Both the position numbers and the translations under genes were made by a program. From Linum tenue (Eukaryota; Streptophyta; Magnoliopsida; Malpighiales; Linaceae): DNA of 64,000 nt. The DNA lies in contig CAMGYJ010000002.1 in the NCBI GenBank assembly GCA_946122785.1, positions 10,676,839 through 10,740,838 on the forward strand, written 5' to 3'. Of this stretch, positions 22,891-33,980 are shown piece by piece (within the stretch, counting starts at the first letter, position 1; the number at the start of each line of letters is the position of its first letter). A model generated the notes under the pieces. The model saw only the letters and a list, made by a program, of their open reading frames with translations. It had not been told where the DNA came from and ran no database searches.

Positions 22891-22975
22891 GTAATTAATC
22901 AATTCCCTCATTGCTCTAATTACATACTAATCCATGCTTAGTACTAACTCATAATCTTGTGCATGCATGTATGTA

Positions 22976-23170
22976 GGGTGGAAGTTTGATACCGGTATTT
23001 AGGAATATTGAATATCGTACCGAATTTATCACTATTTGGTATTACCGAATACCGTCTTTTTGTTAGTGATTGGGATTAAGATGTATTTTGGAGTGTTATT
23101 CAGTATTTGGGATTACGGGATTGTGATCGTTATATACCGAAATACCGAGAAATAACAAAAATTAAACATT
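22976..23170. mobile_element. hAT-like terminal fragment
   Basis: 'agggtggaagtttgataccggtattt' followed by repeated 'accgaata' and 'ataccgaaataccg' words looks like the subterminal repeat structure of plant hAT MITEs. No second end or TSD was found. Confidence 0.3.
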
Positions 23171-23581
23171 AATGAAATATAGCACACAACATTTGGTCAT
23201 TCCTCACTCTTTCACAACATAGAAGCTCTCATCCAACTCAATTTTGACTTTCCAGTTTGAGTCACTCTCGCCTCTCACCTAATCTCTTGTTATTTTTATA
23301 ACACCAAAAGACAAACACTAGTATTAGTCGTCTGCCAGCCACCAATTCGTCAAATTAAAAATTACCATTGTAAAAATTATCTTAAGATAATCGACCAAGA
23401 AAATTACATTTGAACTAATTATTATCAATGTAAAAATGATCAAGTAGTAAAAACATACTTTCGGCTCTTTAGTAAAAAATTGAGTGTACCCAAAATCATT
23501 TACAAATATGAATGAATTATGTTAGGGGAAATTAATAAATGAGGCTACGCACACTTAACATAGTATCAATGAAAGAGTGAG

Positions 23582-24391
23582 CAAAGCAGTCAAAATCGGA
23601 ATTTTGATCGTAAAATCATAGGATTTTAGGATTTTACTTGGGGATTCCGATCCTGATTTTACTATACAATCGGTGGACCTTAAAATCGTTTAAAATTGAG
23701 ATTAAAATCGTTAAATCTTAAAATCGTTTCAAAATCGGGATTAAAATCATATGAGAACAAAATAGACTGTTTGAGCAAATTTTAAAAAAGTGGAACTAAT
23801 TTGGCAGAAAGGGCAATGATGGGGATCTTCTCAAATATTTTCCTTATTAAAAAACATTTGAAAAGAAAAAAAAATCAAATTATGGCTTGGTCATTCTCTT
23901 TCCCTTCATCCTGTTGAACTCATCGGTAAAATAGTTTTCCTAATATTGTACATGCGGAAGAATTAATATCATTATTAACTCAAAAATTGATTAATGAATA
24001 TATTTTTATGAAGCCACTAGCATTAATTATTCAGTTGGAGTTCATATATTATTAGTTTTAAATCATGATTAGCAGGCCCTGACCGGAGTACTACTTTGAG
24101 TTAAACTAGCTAAACACGAAATGAAAAACAAGAGTCAAACCCCATGAGCTCTATCATTTCCTCGTGAATTATTTGAGTTGCGCATTAAATAACAATTAAA
24201 ATGAAGATCTTGGAACATTAATTTTGAGAATTATCATTTTCAATGTTATGTGCCTTTGTGTTAGTAATGGTTTACCTTATTAGTATGATTATATGTTAGT
24301 TTATATATGGAACTTACAATCTTACGATTTTACGATTCCGATTTTATCCCAGTTTTCGATTTTAGGTAAAATTCCAATTTTGACTGCTTTG
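23582..24391. mobile_element. hAT non-autonomous element, 810 bp
   Basis: Terminal inverted repeats: the left end CAAAGCAGTCAAAATCGGAA pairs with the right end, whose complement is CAAAGCAGTCAAAATTGGAA. It is flanked by an exact 8-bp duplication AGAGTGAG at 23574-23581 and 24392-24399, the hAT TSD size. Subterminal regions are rich in 'aaatcgt' and 'cgattttac' words. No transposase is encoded. Confidence 0.85.
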
Positions 24392-24399
24392 AGAGTGAG

Positions 24400-24814
24400 T
24401 ACAGGAAGAATAAAACCCATCATGCTTATTTTGGTTGGGCAAGGAGAAAAACCCTACTCGGAGGAACATGACGACAAAGTAAGTGTCTCTACAAATCAGT
24501 ACTGATATTGACAGTATGGCGCATGTGTCTTTGTGGCGGTGAGTGTGATCAAGATCGTTGCTCGGAGCGCATGCCCGTTTGGTAAAATAAGACATTTAAT
24601 GCTCTGATAAGGTTGTCGTATCCACATCGGGTATAAAAAAGGAAGCAGGTAAGAGCATTTAATCAAAGTTGGATTTTCTCTTTAAAACTTGAAATACCAC
24701 TTATCTCTTTAGAGCAGATCTTAACTTGATCTCAGAAGGACTAACAGACCTAGAAAGATCTACATGTGCGCATGTGCATGTGAAACAAAGAAACAATATG
24801 AAGTTCTAGGATCA
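24400..24814. other. Intergenic DNA, nothing seen
   Basis: No supported feature. Confidence 0.4.
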
Positions 24815-24823
24815 AAACTCTAA

Positions 24824-26026
24824 GGCCTAATACCAGAAAAAGGCCCATAGTTTAAAGTTTAGGTCACTTATATCCCTATGTTTAAAACGCGTCACTTTTG
24901 TCCCAAAGTTTGGATCTCTTTGTCAAAAATGTCCTCTGTTATTTCGTTGACCGTTAAAATTAACGGTCAACCAAACGGCGGTCAACATTTTTGTTGACTT
25001 CCTGCCAACGTGTTTGCCACGTCAACGACACCTAGGAAAAATTTATTAAAGTTAAAAAATATTATTAAAAAGAAAAAAATTCGATCATTAAAAAAATATT
25101 ATTAAAAAGAAGAACTTTCCCAGCTTCTCCTCAACTTCCCTCAAGCCTATGCAGATCGAGCTTTTGTAAAGGTTATCCTACAAGCCTCTGTGGGCTGTGG
25201 CGGATCTCCGGTGCCCGCTCCCACTCTTTCGCATCACCGTCAACTTCACAACAACAGGAGCTCGTCGCATCACCGTCAGCGGTACAGCTCATGGACTCCC
25301 GTCGTCCTCGGCCGCGGCTCCTTCCGCCACGAGTCTTCACCAGATCTCACACCGCTCGATCTCTTCTCCGGAGTTAACTGAGTCGCCGCCAGATCCAGGC
25401 TAGTTTTCCGTCTACGCCAACATCGCGAAGAGTAGGGTTAAGTTAAATCAGATGAAATCGATGCCACCAGGCCGGGGTCTCTCGATTCACTCACTGTCGA
25501 TCTATAGCTGGGCCTGCTCGTCGCCCAATCGAGCTCGCCGCCGCCCAATTTTGCCCTGCAATCGAGCTCGCCGCTGATTCGGGTCCTGCTTCCCCCTGCT
25601 TACATCCGCTGATTCGCTCCTTAATACCATAACGGAAGCCGCCGACCAGATCGAGTCGTTTCCATCTGTCTTTATCGATGGGAAGAAGGTGCTCGGCGGC
25701 AGGAAGGAGGAGCAGGGGGGAAGAACAAAATTTTTGGGTTTGTAAATCGTGGCTTTGCGGTAATATTTTGGTTTTTTATTTTATTATTTAAATAAATATC
25801 CAATTTTATTTATAAGTATTATTTTTATTTTATTTTATTTTATATAAAGTGATGTGGCAAAAAAAATACATATCATATGCCACATCGTCAGTCAAAATTT
25901 TGACTGTTGACCACTAACGGTCAAAGTTAACGGAGACCAAACTTCGGGACAAAAGTGACGCGTTATAAACATAGGGGTACAAGTGACCTAAAGCCTAAAC
26001 TATGGGCCCTTTTCTGGTATTAGGCC
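24824..26026. mobile_element. Pack-MULE-like element, 1203 bp
   Basis: Long terminal inverted repeats (about 150 bp) starting GGCCTAATACCAGAAAAAGG, the mirror of the end at 26026. An exact 9-bp TSD AAACTCTAA lies at 24815-24823 and 26027-26035, diagnostic of Mutator-like elements. The interior at about 25110-25740 is clearly more GC-rich than the ends and has exon-like composition, as expected for a captured host gene fragment. The source gene was not recognised. No transposase is present. Confidence 0.85.
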
Positions 26027-26035
26027 AAACTCTAA

Positions 26036-26481
26036 TTAGGTGATTATCTTAAAGTAGTGGCAAATAAATGAATTCATCCGACCAACGAGTCGGGCAAAAG
26101 CTAGTTTGATATATAGCAACATCATATCTTTCACATGTACTTCCTCCTTTAAAAGAAATCTGCATAAGCAGCAGCTCCTTCCCCCTTTAACTAACTGACA
26201 TTATTTGCGATATGTAGGGAGATTGAAGATATATTATTCCGATTTCTTCACTCTGTAATCACTAATCAGCTGCAGTGATTCAAACCAAGGCCACCTCTGA
26301 ACTGGAAGCAAACTGATCCTCAATTAATTAATTAATTAATGGAAATATGATATGGTTTGCATTGGATCCTTTCCAGAAGATGAGCAGGTTGGTTGTGATA
26401 TTGTTTTTTATTTATTTATGGAAATAGGTAGCAAGGATCCAGTGGGGTATTGATATCTCCAATATAGGGAGGATAACGTGG
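26036..26481. other. Intergenic DNA, nothing seen
   Basis: Only a short (ATTA)n run near 26321-26340 stands out. Confidence 0.45.
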
Positions 26482-26745
26482 TTTTTTTTAATAAAAGATA
26501 ATCTTGTATAGATTAATATGATATCGAACAACTTACAGTCTGGTATACAATCAGGAAAGTAAAACTAGAAGAGCACATGCAATCGGATATAAAAAAAAGA
26601 GTATTTCTAACCATCAAGTGGGCTACTCGATTGCTATTCCGCGACTTACAAATCGTATATTGAGACCATTATAATTTGCCAGCAAATCACGAACTTCCTC
26701 AAAAATGGCGCTCCAAAGTGATAATTATCTTGTACATCCGTCTGA
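26482..26745 (-). pseudogene. 5'-truncated L1 tail with RNase H end
   Basis: The T run at 26482-26489 is the poly-A end. Read on the minus strand the sequence gives FEEVRDLLANYNGL-IRFVSRG, the C-terminal part of a plant L1 RNase H domain, followed by stops. The layout matches the first 250 bp of the L1 copy at 3381. Confidence 0.7.
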
Positions 26746-26884
26746 TTTATCTTATAAAAACCGAAATACAATTATTTATGTTTATTCAAATCTATTATTT
26801 TCTTAAAAAAAAAGATATTGCACTTTCTTGCTTTCAATTATTGATTTGAAACACATTGGCGTGCCGCGTTCTATCAGTCTCGCC

Positions 26885-26890
26885 TATAAA
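26885..26890 (+). promoter_or_regulatory. TATA box of the organ-specific protein gene
   Basis: TATAAA lies 70 bp upstream of ATG 26955, leaving a leader of about 35-40 bases if transcription starts 30 bp downstream of the box. Confidence 0.6.
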
Positions 26891-26954
26891 ATGGCCTGGA
26901 AACCGCAGCAACTACACATCCAAAAACAAGCAATATCTCTTTGTAATTCCAAAC

Positions 26955-29543
26955 ATGGCTACAGATTCGACCTCCCTAACTCTCATCATACTGTTTCTGG
27001 TACGTATTAATTCATTTTCAAATGTCTTAATATGATCTATGTATATGTATCTTTCATACCATTTTCATGTAATTAAATTAAATGCATCTAATGACATAAA
27101 TTTCCACCTTGAAGGTAGCCCTTCAACTTTCATAAAAGTACATGTAAATTTTTATAATAAATTTGAGAACTAGATACGATTTTAACCTGCGCTTCTGTTT
27201 ATAACGGTTCCAAATAGGGGTGGCTATACGGTCCGGTCTGGTTAAATTGGACCAAATTGATCCGGTCCAAATTCGGTCTTTTCGGGAATACAAGGACCAA
27301 AGATTGGATTGAATACACTCCGGTCTTGATCCGTTCCGGTCCCAATTTAATTTTGATTTTAGATTGAGCTTGTGGGAATTTGAGTGTTGGGGTCTCCTAT
27401 CCGGTCTTTATCCGGGGTTTTACCTCAAATCTAAGCCCGAATATAAGATTGGATTGTTTGCTATCCGGTCCGGTCTCGATCCAAGTTATACGGTCCGGTT
27501 TCTGGTAAAACCAAACAGTCATGGACCAAATTGCCAGCACTAGTTCCAAATTCCAATTCTTTGCATTTAGATATTTTTTTTAACACCCCTCATTAGAACT
27601 TCTAACTTCGTCATTGTAAGTTTTCCGACGACTGTGATGCGGACAATGAATGTAGTTTAATTTACAACTAGCACATATTAAGTGAGGGGAAAGAATCTCT
27701 TTCAAAATTCAAATATGCAAAACCTGCAAATCCTCAGAGATTGTAAAACTCGAAATGTTATAGATTTGAATTTTATATATCAGAACCGGGATTTGATTTT
27801 GTACGTTTTGTTGACTTTCGTCTGTTTTCACAAAGTGTGATTGTGGAATATTCTTGAATCGTGCACTTTTTTTTCATTTTGTATTTCTTTGATCACACAA
27901 CAACGTTAGTGAACGGCTATTTGCCGCCAACCAAATTGCTATTTGCCGCCAACCAAAAAAAAAAAAAAGTATATGTACATCTTTGGTTAAGAAATTTCAC
28001 AATCTACAACATATCCAACTTTCAGAAAACGTATTGAATCAGAAAAAATCGACGCTCGCCGGAAAAGTCGTCGGAAAACTATCGGGAAAGCCCATCCTCG
28101 ACGTAAACTGCGGACACGCATCCATGAATCATCACTAAGCAGGTGCGTCAACCTCCCGTCGTCCTCAATCGTCGGAAAACAAGTAAGTTTACTTTTTCCG
28201 GCAAGTTTTTCAATTTTCCGGCAATTTTTCCAGTTTTCCGGCGAAAAAACACGGTGGGCCGAAAAAATTTTGTGGCCGGAACGCCGCCGGGCCGAAAGAA
28301 TTTTTCGGCCGGAGCGACGCCCAGCCGAAAAATTCTTTCGGCCCGGCGGCGTTCCGGCCGCAATTTTTTTTCGGCCGGTCGCCGAACGCGCCGCCGTGAA
28401 AATTCACGGCGGCGCGTTCGGCGACCGGCCGAAAAAAAATTGCGGCCGGGGTGACGACGGGCCGAAAAAATATTTCGGCCGGGCGTCGCGCCGGCCGCAA
28501 AAAAGTTTCGGTCCGGCGGCGCACCGGCCACAAGATTTTTTCGGCCCGGCGGCGCACCGGCCGCAAATTTTTTTCGGCCCACCGTGTTTTTCGCCGGAAA
28601 ACTGGAAAAATTGCCGGAAAATTGAAAAACTTGCCGGAAAAAGTAAACTTACTTGTTTTCCGACGATTGAGGACGACGGGAGGTTGACGCACCTGCTTAG
28701 TGATGATTCATGGATGCGTGTCCGCAGTTTACGTCGAGGATGGGCTTTCCCGATGGTTTTCCAGCGACTTTTCCGGCGAGCGTCGATTTTTTCTGATTCA
28801 ATACGTTTTCTAAAAGTTGGATATGTTGTAGATTGTGAAATTTCTTAACCAAAGATGTACATATATACTTTTTTTTTTTTTAGTTGGCGGCAAATAGCAA
28901 TTTGTTTGGCGGCAAATAGCAAGCCCCCAACGTTAATGATCATGACGAGTATGCATGCATGCAGGTGATGGCACGTAGCGGTCCCACAAGTAGTGCGAGG
29001 AAAGACAGAGCCGGAGAGTACTGGAGAAGCGTCGTCAAAGACCAGCCTCTGCCGGCGGCGATTCAATCCCTCCTTGTCGTCGAACCGGTGGAAGAATCAA
29101 TCGGAGCACGTGCTTGCGATACGGAGACTACTTCCGCCGTCGTCAATGACAAAAAAGGCCACGTGATGAAATTCACGGAGGAGATCGACCAGCAACCTCA
29201 GCTCACCAACTACGACAACGGCCTCGTGTCGGGCAAGTTTGCGAGAAGCATCGAGTCGGAGCCTCAGCTCACCAACTACGACAACGGTCTCGTGTCAAGC
29301 AAGTTTGCAAGAAGCATCGAGTCGGAGCCTCAGCTTACGAACTACGACAACGGCCTCGTGTCGGGAAAGTTTGCGAGAAGCATCGAGTCGGAGCCTCAGC
29401 TTACAAACTACGACAACGGACTCGTGTCAAGCAAGTTTGCGAGAAGCATCGAGTCGGAGCCTCAGCTCACCATCGCAGCCTCTTTGGCAACCCAATCTGC
29501 ACTCTTGTTACAATTTCGAGGTGTAAAAGCAACCCGAATTTGA
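26955..29543 (+). CDS. Organ-specific protein S2/P4-like gene, chimeric 3' end
   Basis: Two exons: 26955-26999 (15 codons, MATDSTSLTLIILFL) and 28965-29543, joined in phase 0 by a GT (27000) to AG (28964) intron of 1965 bp. Exon 1 is a signal-peptide core. Exon 2 opens with the family hallmark GEYWRSVVKDQPLPAAIQSLL and then four 22-residue repeats of the type EPQLTNYDNGLVSGKFARSIES. This fits the DUF2775 organ-specific proteins, small secreted repeat proteins of unknown function. At about 29472 the repeats break off into DNA that is antisense L1 sequence, which supplies the last roughly 23 residues (ending GVKATRI) and the stop. The native C-terminus is missing. The intron is filled by two transposons. 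Whether the chimera is expressed is unknown. Confidence 0.7.
27215..27542. mobile_element. hAT MITE in the intron, 328 bp
   Basis: Starts TAGGGGTGGCTATACGG and ends TTGCCAGCACTA. It is flanked by the exact 8-bp duplication GTTCCAAA (27207-27214 and 27543-27550). The interior is built from repeated 'ccggtc' and 'ccggtccggtc' words. A truncated relative in reverse orientation lies at 38856-39101. Confidence 0.85.
27913..28927. mobile_element. Foldback (palindromic) element in the intron
   Basis: The whole element is a near-perfect inverted repeat about 28401/28402, with arms of roughly 490 bp and almost no loop (GTGAA-AA-TTCAC). Ends carry GCTATTTGCCGCC twice on each side. CAACGTTAGTGA (27901-27912) and CAACGTTAATGA (28928-28939) flank it as an imperfect duplication. 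The central 320 bp (28255-28580) are very GC-rich and made of repeated 'ggccgaaaaa' and 'ggcggcg' units that form smaller hairpins within each arm. TSD length and structure suggest a Mutator-type foldback element. Long ORFs read in both directions are palindrome artefacts. Confidence 0.8.
29189..29472 (+). repeat. 66-bp coding tandem repeat
   Basis: Four units of 66 bp (22 codons) plus a partial fifth, in frame with the gene. Units alternate between LVSGKF and LVSSKF, so the array looks like a duplicated pair (132 bp). Confidence 0.9.
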
Positions 29544-30155
29544 TCGTTTGTCCCAAGGATATGTCGAATGCAATGAATCCAAGCTTGCACTTGCCATGGC
29601 CACGTATTTGAGTAGCCGTTGACAGCATGAACAAGGACTTGACAGTCTGAGAGAATACAAGTCGACGCTCCTGATGATTGTGCATGCTTGATTGCCGAGA
29701 GGAGAGCCTTGGTTTCCGCCACAATCGCTGATGAACAAAATAGAGTCCCAGCCTTACCGTCAACCACTTGTCCGTGGATGTTACAAACAACAAAACCATA
29801 TGCCGTCGTCTGTGATTCCGAGACAAAAGCTCCATCACAGTGGATTACCAACTGGGGATTTCCTGGCGGTGGATCAATGATTGTACGATGTGAGGGGCGC
29901 TGGGGAAGGGGAGTGGAAAGAGGGTCACTTGGTGGGTGATGATGAAGCCCGCTCCAATCAGAGAAGTAGCTGAAAGCTTTCCTAGCAGTAGTCTCGATAT
30001 GAGGATTCACTCCTTTGAACACCTTTGCATTTCTGATATTCCAAATGGCCCAAAGAGTAGCCACAACAGCAGTAATAGAATGCATCGGGTCTGTCTCATG
30101 GATATGGAAGATCCACATAAGGATCGGGCAGGTCGGATGTGGGAGGGATAGGGAG
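29472..30155 (-). pseudogene. L1 ORF2 C-terminal fragment, antisense to the gene
   Basis: A minus-strand open frame gives LWAIWNIRNAKVFKG, then an RNase H domain (IHCDGAF, AETKALLSAIKHA, LSDCQVLVHAV, NKSADWVAKEAA). It belongs to an L1 subfamily different from the two long copies. It lacks a poly-A tail and is cut in the middle of a conserved C-terminal stretch at its junction with the organ-specific gene, so the join is a rearrangement breakpoint rather than a simple L1 insertion end. Confidence 0.8.
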
Positions 30156-30396
30156 CCGACTAGAAGTTTGAATGTATCAATTATACCATATGTTCAAGTT
30201 TTCGCGATTAATATTGGGGTTTAAGTTTTCACAATTAATATTGGGGTTTGTGAAAACTTGAACATGTGACCTCAAAAATCAAAGGCAAACCGCTTTGATA
30301 CCAAGTCATAAACAAAGCGGTCTCAATAACTCGAATTGTTGGTTTTGGTCCATGTATGGTACTTAACCACTTCATTTACATCTTCAACTTTCTTAC
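30156..30396. repeat. Dispersed repeat fragments
   Basis: Holds two tandem copies of a 'cgattaatattggggttt' word (30207-30250) and, at 30250-30370, a stretch resembling 17385-17500. No gene. Confidence 0.45.
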
Positions 30397-30401
30397 GATT
30401 A

Positions 30402-31346
30402 TGATAAACCCCAAACTGAGAAGCTTGTTGAACACAGCCTGGAAATCAGATTTCTAAGCCTGAAAACAGAGTAACAGGGGAATAGAAGGATGGTTCGGAG
30501 TGCAACTTCAACACCACGCGCGGGGAAGAGGCTCAACCGAATTCAAGGTAGCAACCCGACCACGATTGAGGTGATGACTCAATCGATACAAGGCTCGCTC
30601 GTTGTTGGAGATTTGAACCAAGCAACAAGGACAATCCACGAGTTAAAAACTCAATGAACAAGTTCTTAATTGATTAACGTCTAACCATTACAATGGAGTT
30701 TGTAGGTCTTTAAATAAGCAAACTAAAACCTAATTTGAGTACAAAACAAACAAGGAAAGCTAATTAATTCTACTATGTCTAAAGGTAACAAACCCAAACA
30801 GAAAAGAAATCTCAACTCGTCCATAAAACCCAAAACTTGTAGCTCACGTAAGCTGCCTCCAAAACAGGTTCCATAGCAACTTTGACCCCCACGTTCACAT
30901 TCCTCCAGGTCTCCATATCCTTAGCCAATACCTTGCTTCTGTAGACAAACAAACACACTTTCATGTGGTACAAAGATCCTTCCCTGATTCGAACCCATCT
31001 TCCCTGAATGGAGCTCCAAAGTGACCTTCCTGACCATGCCTCCAGACTTAGCCAAATTCTGGCAGTTTGACAGTTTTGAGATAGCTACTTTGAGGCCTTG
31101 AAACACAGCCTTAACGATCTTGTATGAACCCGAATCCCGTGCTATCTTGTAGAGGAAGTGTTTATCTTCAAAAAACACCTTAACCTCGAATTTATATCAA
31201 CCCAGTTGGAAGGTTCGAGCTCGCAAAGTCCGCTACTTGAACTCATCATAATACTTGGCCAAAAATTCAGATTGTGCAAATGAGTTAGCTTAGCTTCTTG
31301 AACGAACAATTCTAACTTGGAATGGAAGCAATCCAAGCTCATATCA
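30402..31346 (-). repeat. Gypsy 3' LTR, 945 bp
   Basis: Starts TGATAAACCCC and ends CATATCA on the plus strand, matching the other LTR once the MULE is removed. Immediately left is the TSD GATTA. Confidence 0.92.
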
Positions 31347-31360
31347 GGCTCTCCCTCTTC
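31347..31360 (-). promoter_or_regulatory. Gypsy polypurine tract
   Basis: GAAGAGGGAGAGCC on the element strand abuts the 3' LTR. Confidence 0.75.
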
Positions 31361-31945
31361 AAAAAGATTTGCCCTCAAAGCTGGCTCTTTCTTCTTCTCA
31401 AAATCTGCACAAAACTGAGTCCAAATCGGGTCAAAAGATGGCATTCCAAACTCCCTTTTCTGCAATTCGAAAACAGTATTCTTGAGCTGTTGAATTGGGG
31501 CTCTTCGATTCAGGTCTTGCCAATCCAATTCAGTGCTCCCACGAGGTTGGCCACACCTCCAATCGACTTCCTGAACCGGCGGCAGGTTCCGAATCGTCGC
31601 CGTTCGTGGCGACCCAGCTCCTCGACTTCTCCCGCCAATGCCGACATTCAAAAATGACCCACCCAGAATATGTGATGTCGATTTGGGTGTTTCGATTCCA
31701 GCATCCTCCGAATCAAATTGATCAATCCTACAACATATCAAAGACGTGAGCAATGATTCTGCCGAGTCCGTTTGGGTCGAATCAGGTCCGAGCACTGCAA
31801 TCCATTCAGCCGAACTTCCTTCTTCCTTGTGCGCAACCGGGGCCGTTGGACGTCGAATTTGAGCTGGCGGATGAGGGGAGTTCGCGTCGCCTTTGCCTAC
31901 AAAGGAGATTCCCAGTGTCGTGGGGACCGCGTCGGAGGCATTGGC
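31361..31945 (-). other. Gypsy internal region downstream of protease, origin unknown
   Basis: This replaces the place where reverse transcriptase should begin. It is GC-richer than the LTR and has an open minus-strand frame of about 200 codons (31142-31795) running into the LTR, with no recognised domain. It could be host DNA taken up by the element or a decayed 3' leader. Confidence 0.45.
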
Positions 31946-33709
31946 CTAGCTCGACGTCGCATGAGCTGCTCCACCCCATTGCCCCTCTCTCCTCCTCTGT
32001 TCAGCCGACACAAAACAGAGTCGTCGACGCTCTGGCAGCGGGTGAAGACTCTCTTTGCCAAAAGCAGTGAGCATGAACCTCCGAGCTGTTAGTCCCTCTT
32101 CAACTCGCTGCGATTGAGTGGTTCCCTCGGTGTCTCTGCTCCGGCTTGCCATCATTTGTTGTTGATCAATTCGGACCTCTGCCGGGGATAACGGTTTAAG
32201 TAGGAAATTACGCTCTCGATGCTTGAATCTGTAAGAATTACCTCGGCCATCATGAACGACCCCACGATCATATTGGCAAGGGCGTCCTAACAAGAGGTGT
32301 GTGGCTTGCATCGAAGCTACATCGCACCATAATTCATCCTCGTACTCGCCGATTTTGAAGTGAACTTTCGCCTGTTTGTTCACTTTCAATGTCCCGTACT
32401 CATTTAACCAATGCAGGCTGTATGGTTGGGAGTGTTTAATCGTTGCTAGCCCGAGCTTCTTAACGGCATCAAGGCTGATGACGTTTTTGCAGCTACCTCC
32501 GTCAATTACAACGGACAATAACTTTCCTTCAATTGTACAACGCGTGTGGAAAAGATTATCTCGTTGTTCTTCGCTGGCCAGAGAATCCAAAGTGAGTGCT
32601 CGACGATTTACTCCGAGAAATTTTCCCGTAGGAGGGACTTCGACTTCAATTGATTCATCAACTTCAGGATCAGACTCACTCCCTTCGCTGCCATCTTCCT
32701 CTGCTTCATCTTCGGTCAAGTACTCTCCATTGCGTAGCACCAGGGCCTTCTTGTTTGGACACTGGTTGGCCTTGTGGCCTCTGCCGAAACACTTAAAGCA
32801 TTGTATGTTGCTCGTCGATTCTCCTGGCTTCTCGTGATTCGTCGGAACAGTAGTGCGGGGTGTAGATTTGGGCCCTTCCAATCTGGCCGGTTCAGAATTC
32901 ATCACAGGAACGTGCTCTGAATTAGTCTTCGAGTACCTCCTCCCCGCACTTGCTCGTTGCTGCCGTTCCACCTTAATTGCAAGGTGTACAACTTCTTCCA
33001 GCTCGACGAAGGGTCGCAGCTCAACCTCGAGTTTAATTTCGCGATTCATCCCATGAAGGAACCGGGCAATAGTGGCTTCCTTATCTTCTCGGATATCAGC
33101 GCGCATCATGAGGAGCTCTAGCTCTCGGTAGTACTCGTCAATTGATTTCGAACCCTGTCGTAGCTGCTGCAAAGATTCGAACAAATCACGTTGGTAGTAA
33201 CCCGGCACAAAACGTTCTCGCAGTAGACCTCTTAGCTCTGTCCAAGTCGTAATTTCAGGCTGCAAGTTCCTACGACGGCGGCTTTGGGTCTGCTCCCACT
33301 ATTGTGCGGCGTAATCTGCGAACTCATACGTCGCAAGAAGCAACTTTTGTGTTTCGTTATAGTTGCCGCATTGAAAGAATAGAAGCATCTTTCTTTCCCA
33401 ATCTAAGTATGCCGAGGCATTGTTGGTTCCTGAGAACGTTGGCACTTGCAATTTAATACCTCTCAGCTCGGCAATGTTGTTTCCGGGCTCTGCTTCTGCT
33501 ACTAACTGCTGTCCATGATCGCCCTGAAGCGGGTCTTGCTCGAAATTCTGTTCAGCAACAATAATCCTCTGCTGCCGAGCAGGGGCGTTCACCGTCACTC
33601 TGAGGTCGGCCAGTTGTTGGTTCAAAGTGTCGAACTGGGCCTGGATGGCGGCATTCTGTTGCGCCATCATGGTTCGAAGCAATTCCACGACATTGGCCTG
33701 CTCTGCCAT
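31946..33709 (-). pseudogene. Gypsy gag-protease, one nonsense codon
   Basis: Start ATG 33709 (MAEQANVVELL) is used because the open frame above it reaches into the primer-binding site without an ATG. Gag core: FSGTNNASAYLDWERKM, RGLLRERFVPGYYQRD, HGMNREIKLEVELR. A zinc knuckle CFKCFGRGHKANQC and a retropepsin-like domain (VVIDGGSCKNVIS, HLLLGRPCQYDR) follow. TAG at 33301-33299 interrupts gag, at a site where related gags carry paired tryptophans; one G-to-A change would account for it. The frame is the same on both sides. After the protease it ends in an unrelated serine-rich tail. Confidence 0.88.
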
Positions 33710-33966
33710 GGCCGAATCTTCGCCCGCTGCGGCCTCCTTTTTTGACACGGACTCTGCCGTGAGCGACCGTTCTTTGTTAGGGAAACCCAGAACAACCGAC
33801 TGCTTCTTTGAAACTCTCTGTCCCACTACCAAAACAGCAGCAGGATCGCACTCTACAGGGCCCTTTGATCGGGTCCACCTCGTCGTGCCCGCGCCGCCTT
33901 CTGTCGATGAACTCGTCGTCTCTGCCACCGCGGGAGAATCGTCACACGGCCACTGAGTTGAACCGG

Positions 33967-33978
33967 GCTCTGATACCA
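33967..33978 (-). promoter_or_regulatory. Gypsy primer-binding site (initiator Met tRNA)
   Basis: TGGTATCAGAGC on the element strand, two bases after the 5' LTR. Confidence 0.9.
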
Positions 33979-33980
33979 CT

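Noticed and set aside
28143..28848. Long ORFs on both strands (up to 192 codons) through the foldback element
   Set aside because: Both strands give nearly the same protein because the DNA is a palindrome; composition is Arg/Pro/Phe-rich from GC-rich hairpin units, with no domain.
29189..29472. Regular 66-bp repeats considered as a CRISPR-like array
   Set aside because: Units are contiguous, in frame and coding, with no spacers; this is nuclear plant DNA.
33710..33979. Open frame of gypsy gag reaching to 33979
   Set aside because: It would start at a GTG inside the primer-binding site; the first ATG is at 33709.
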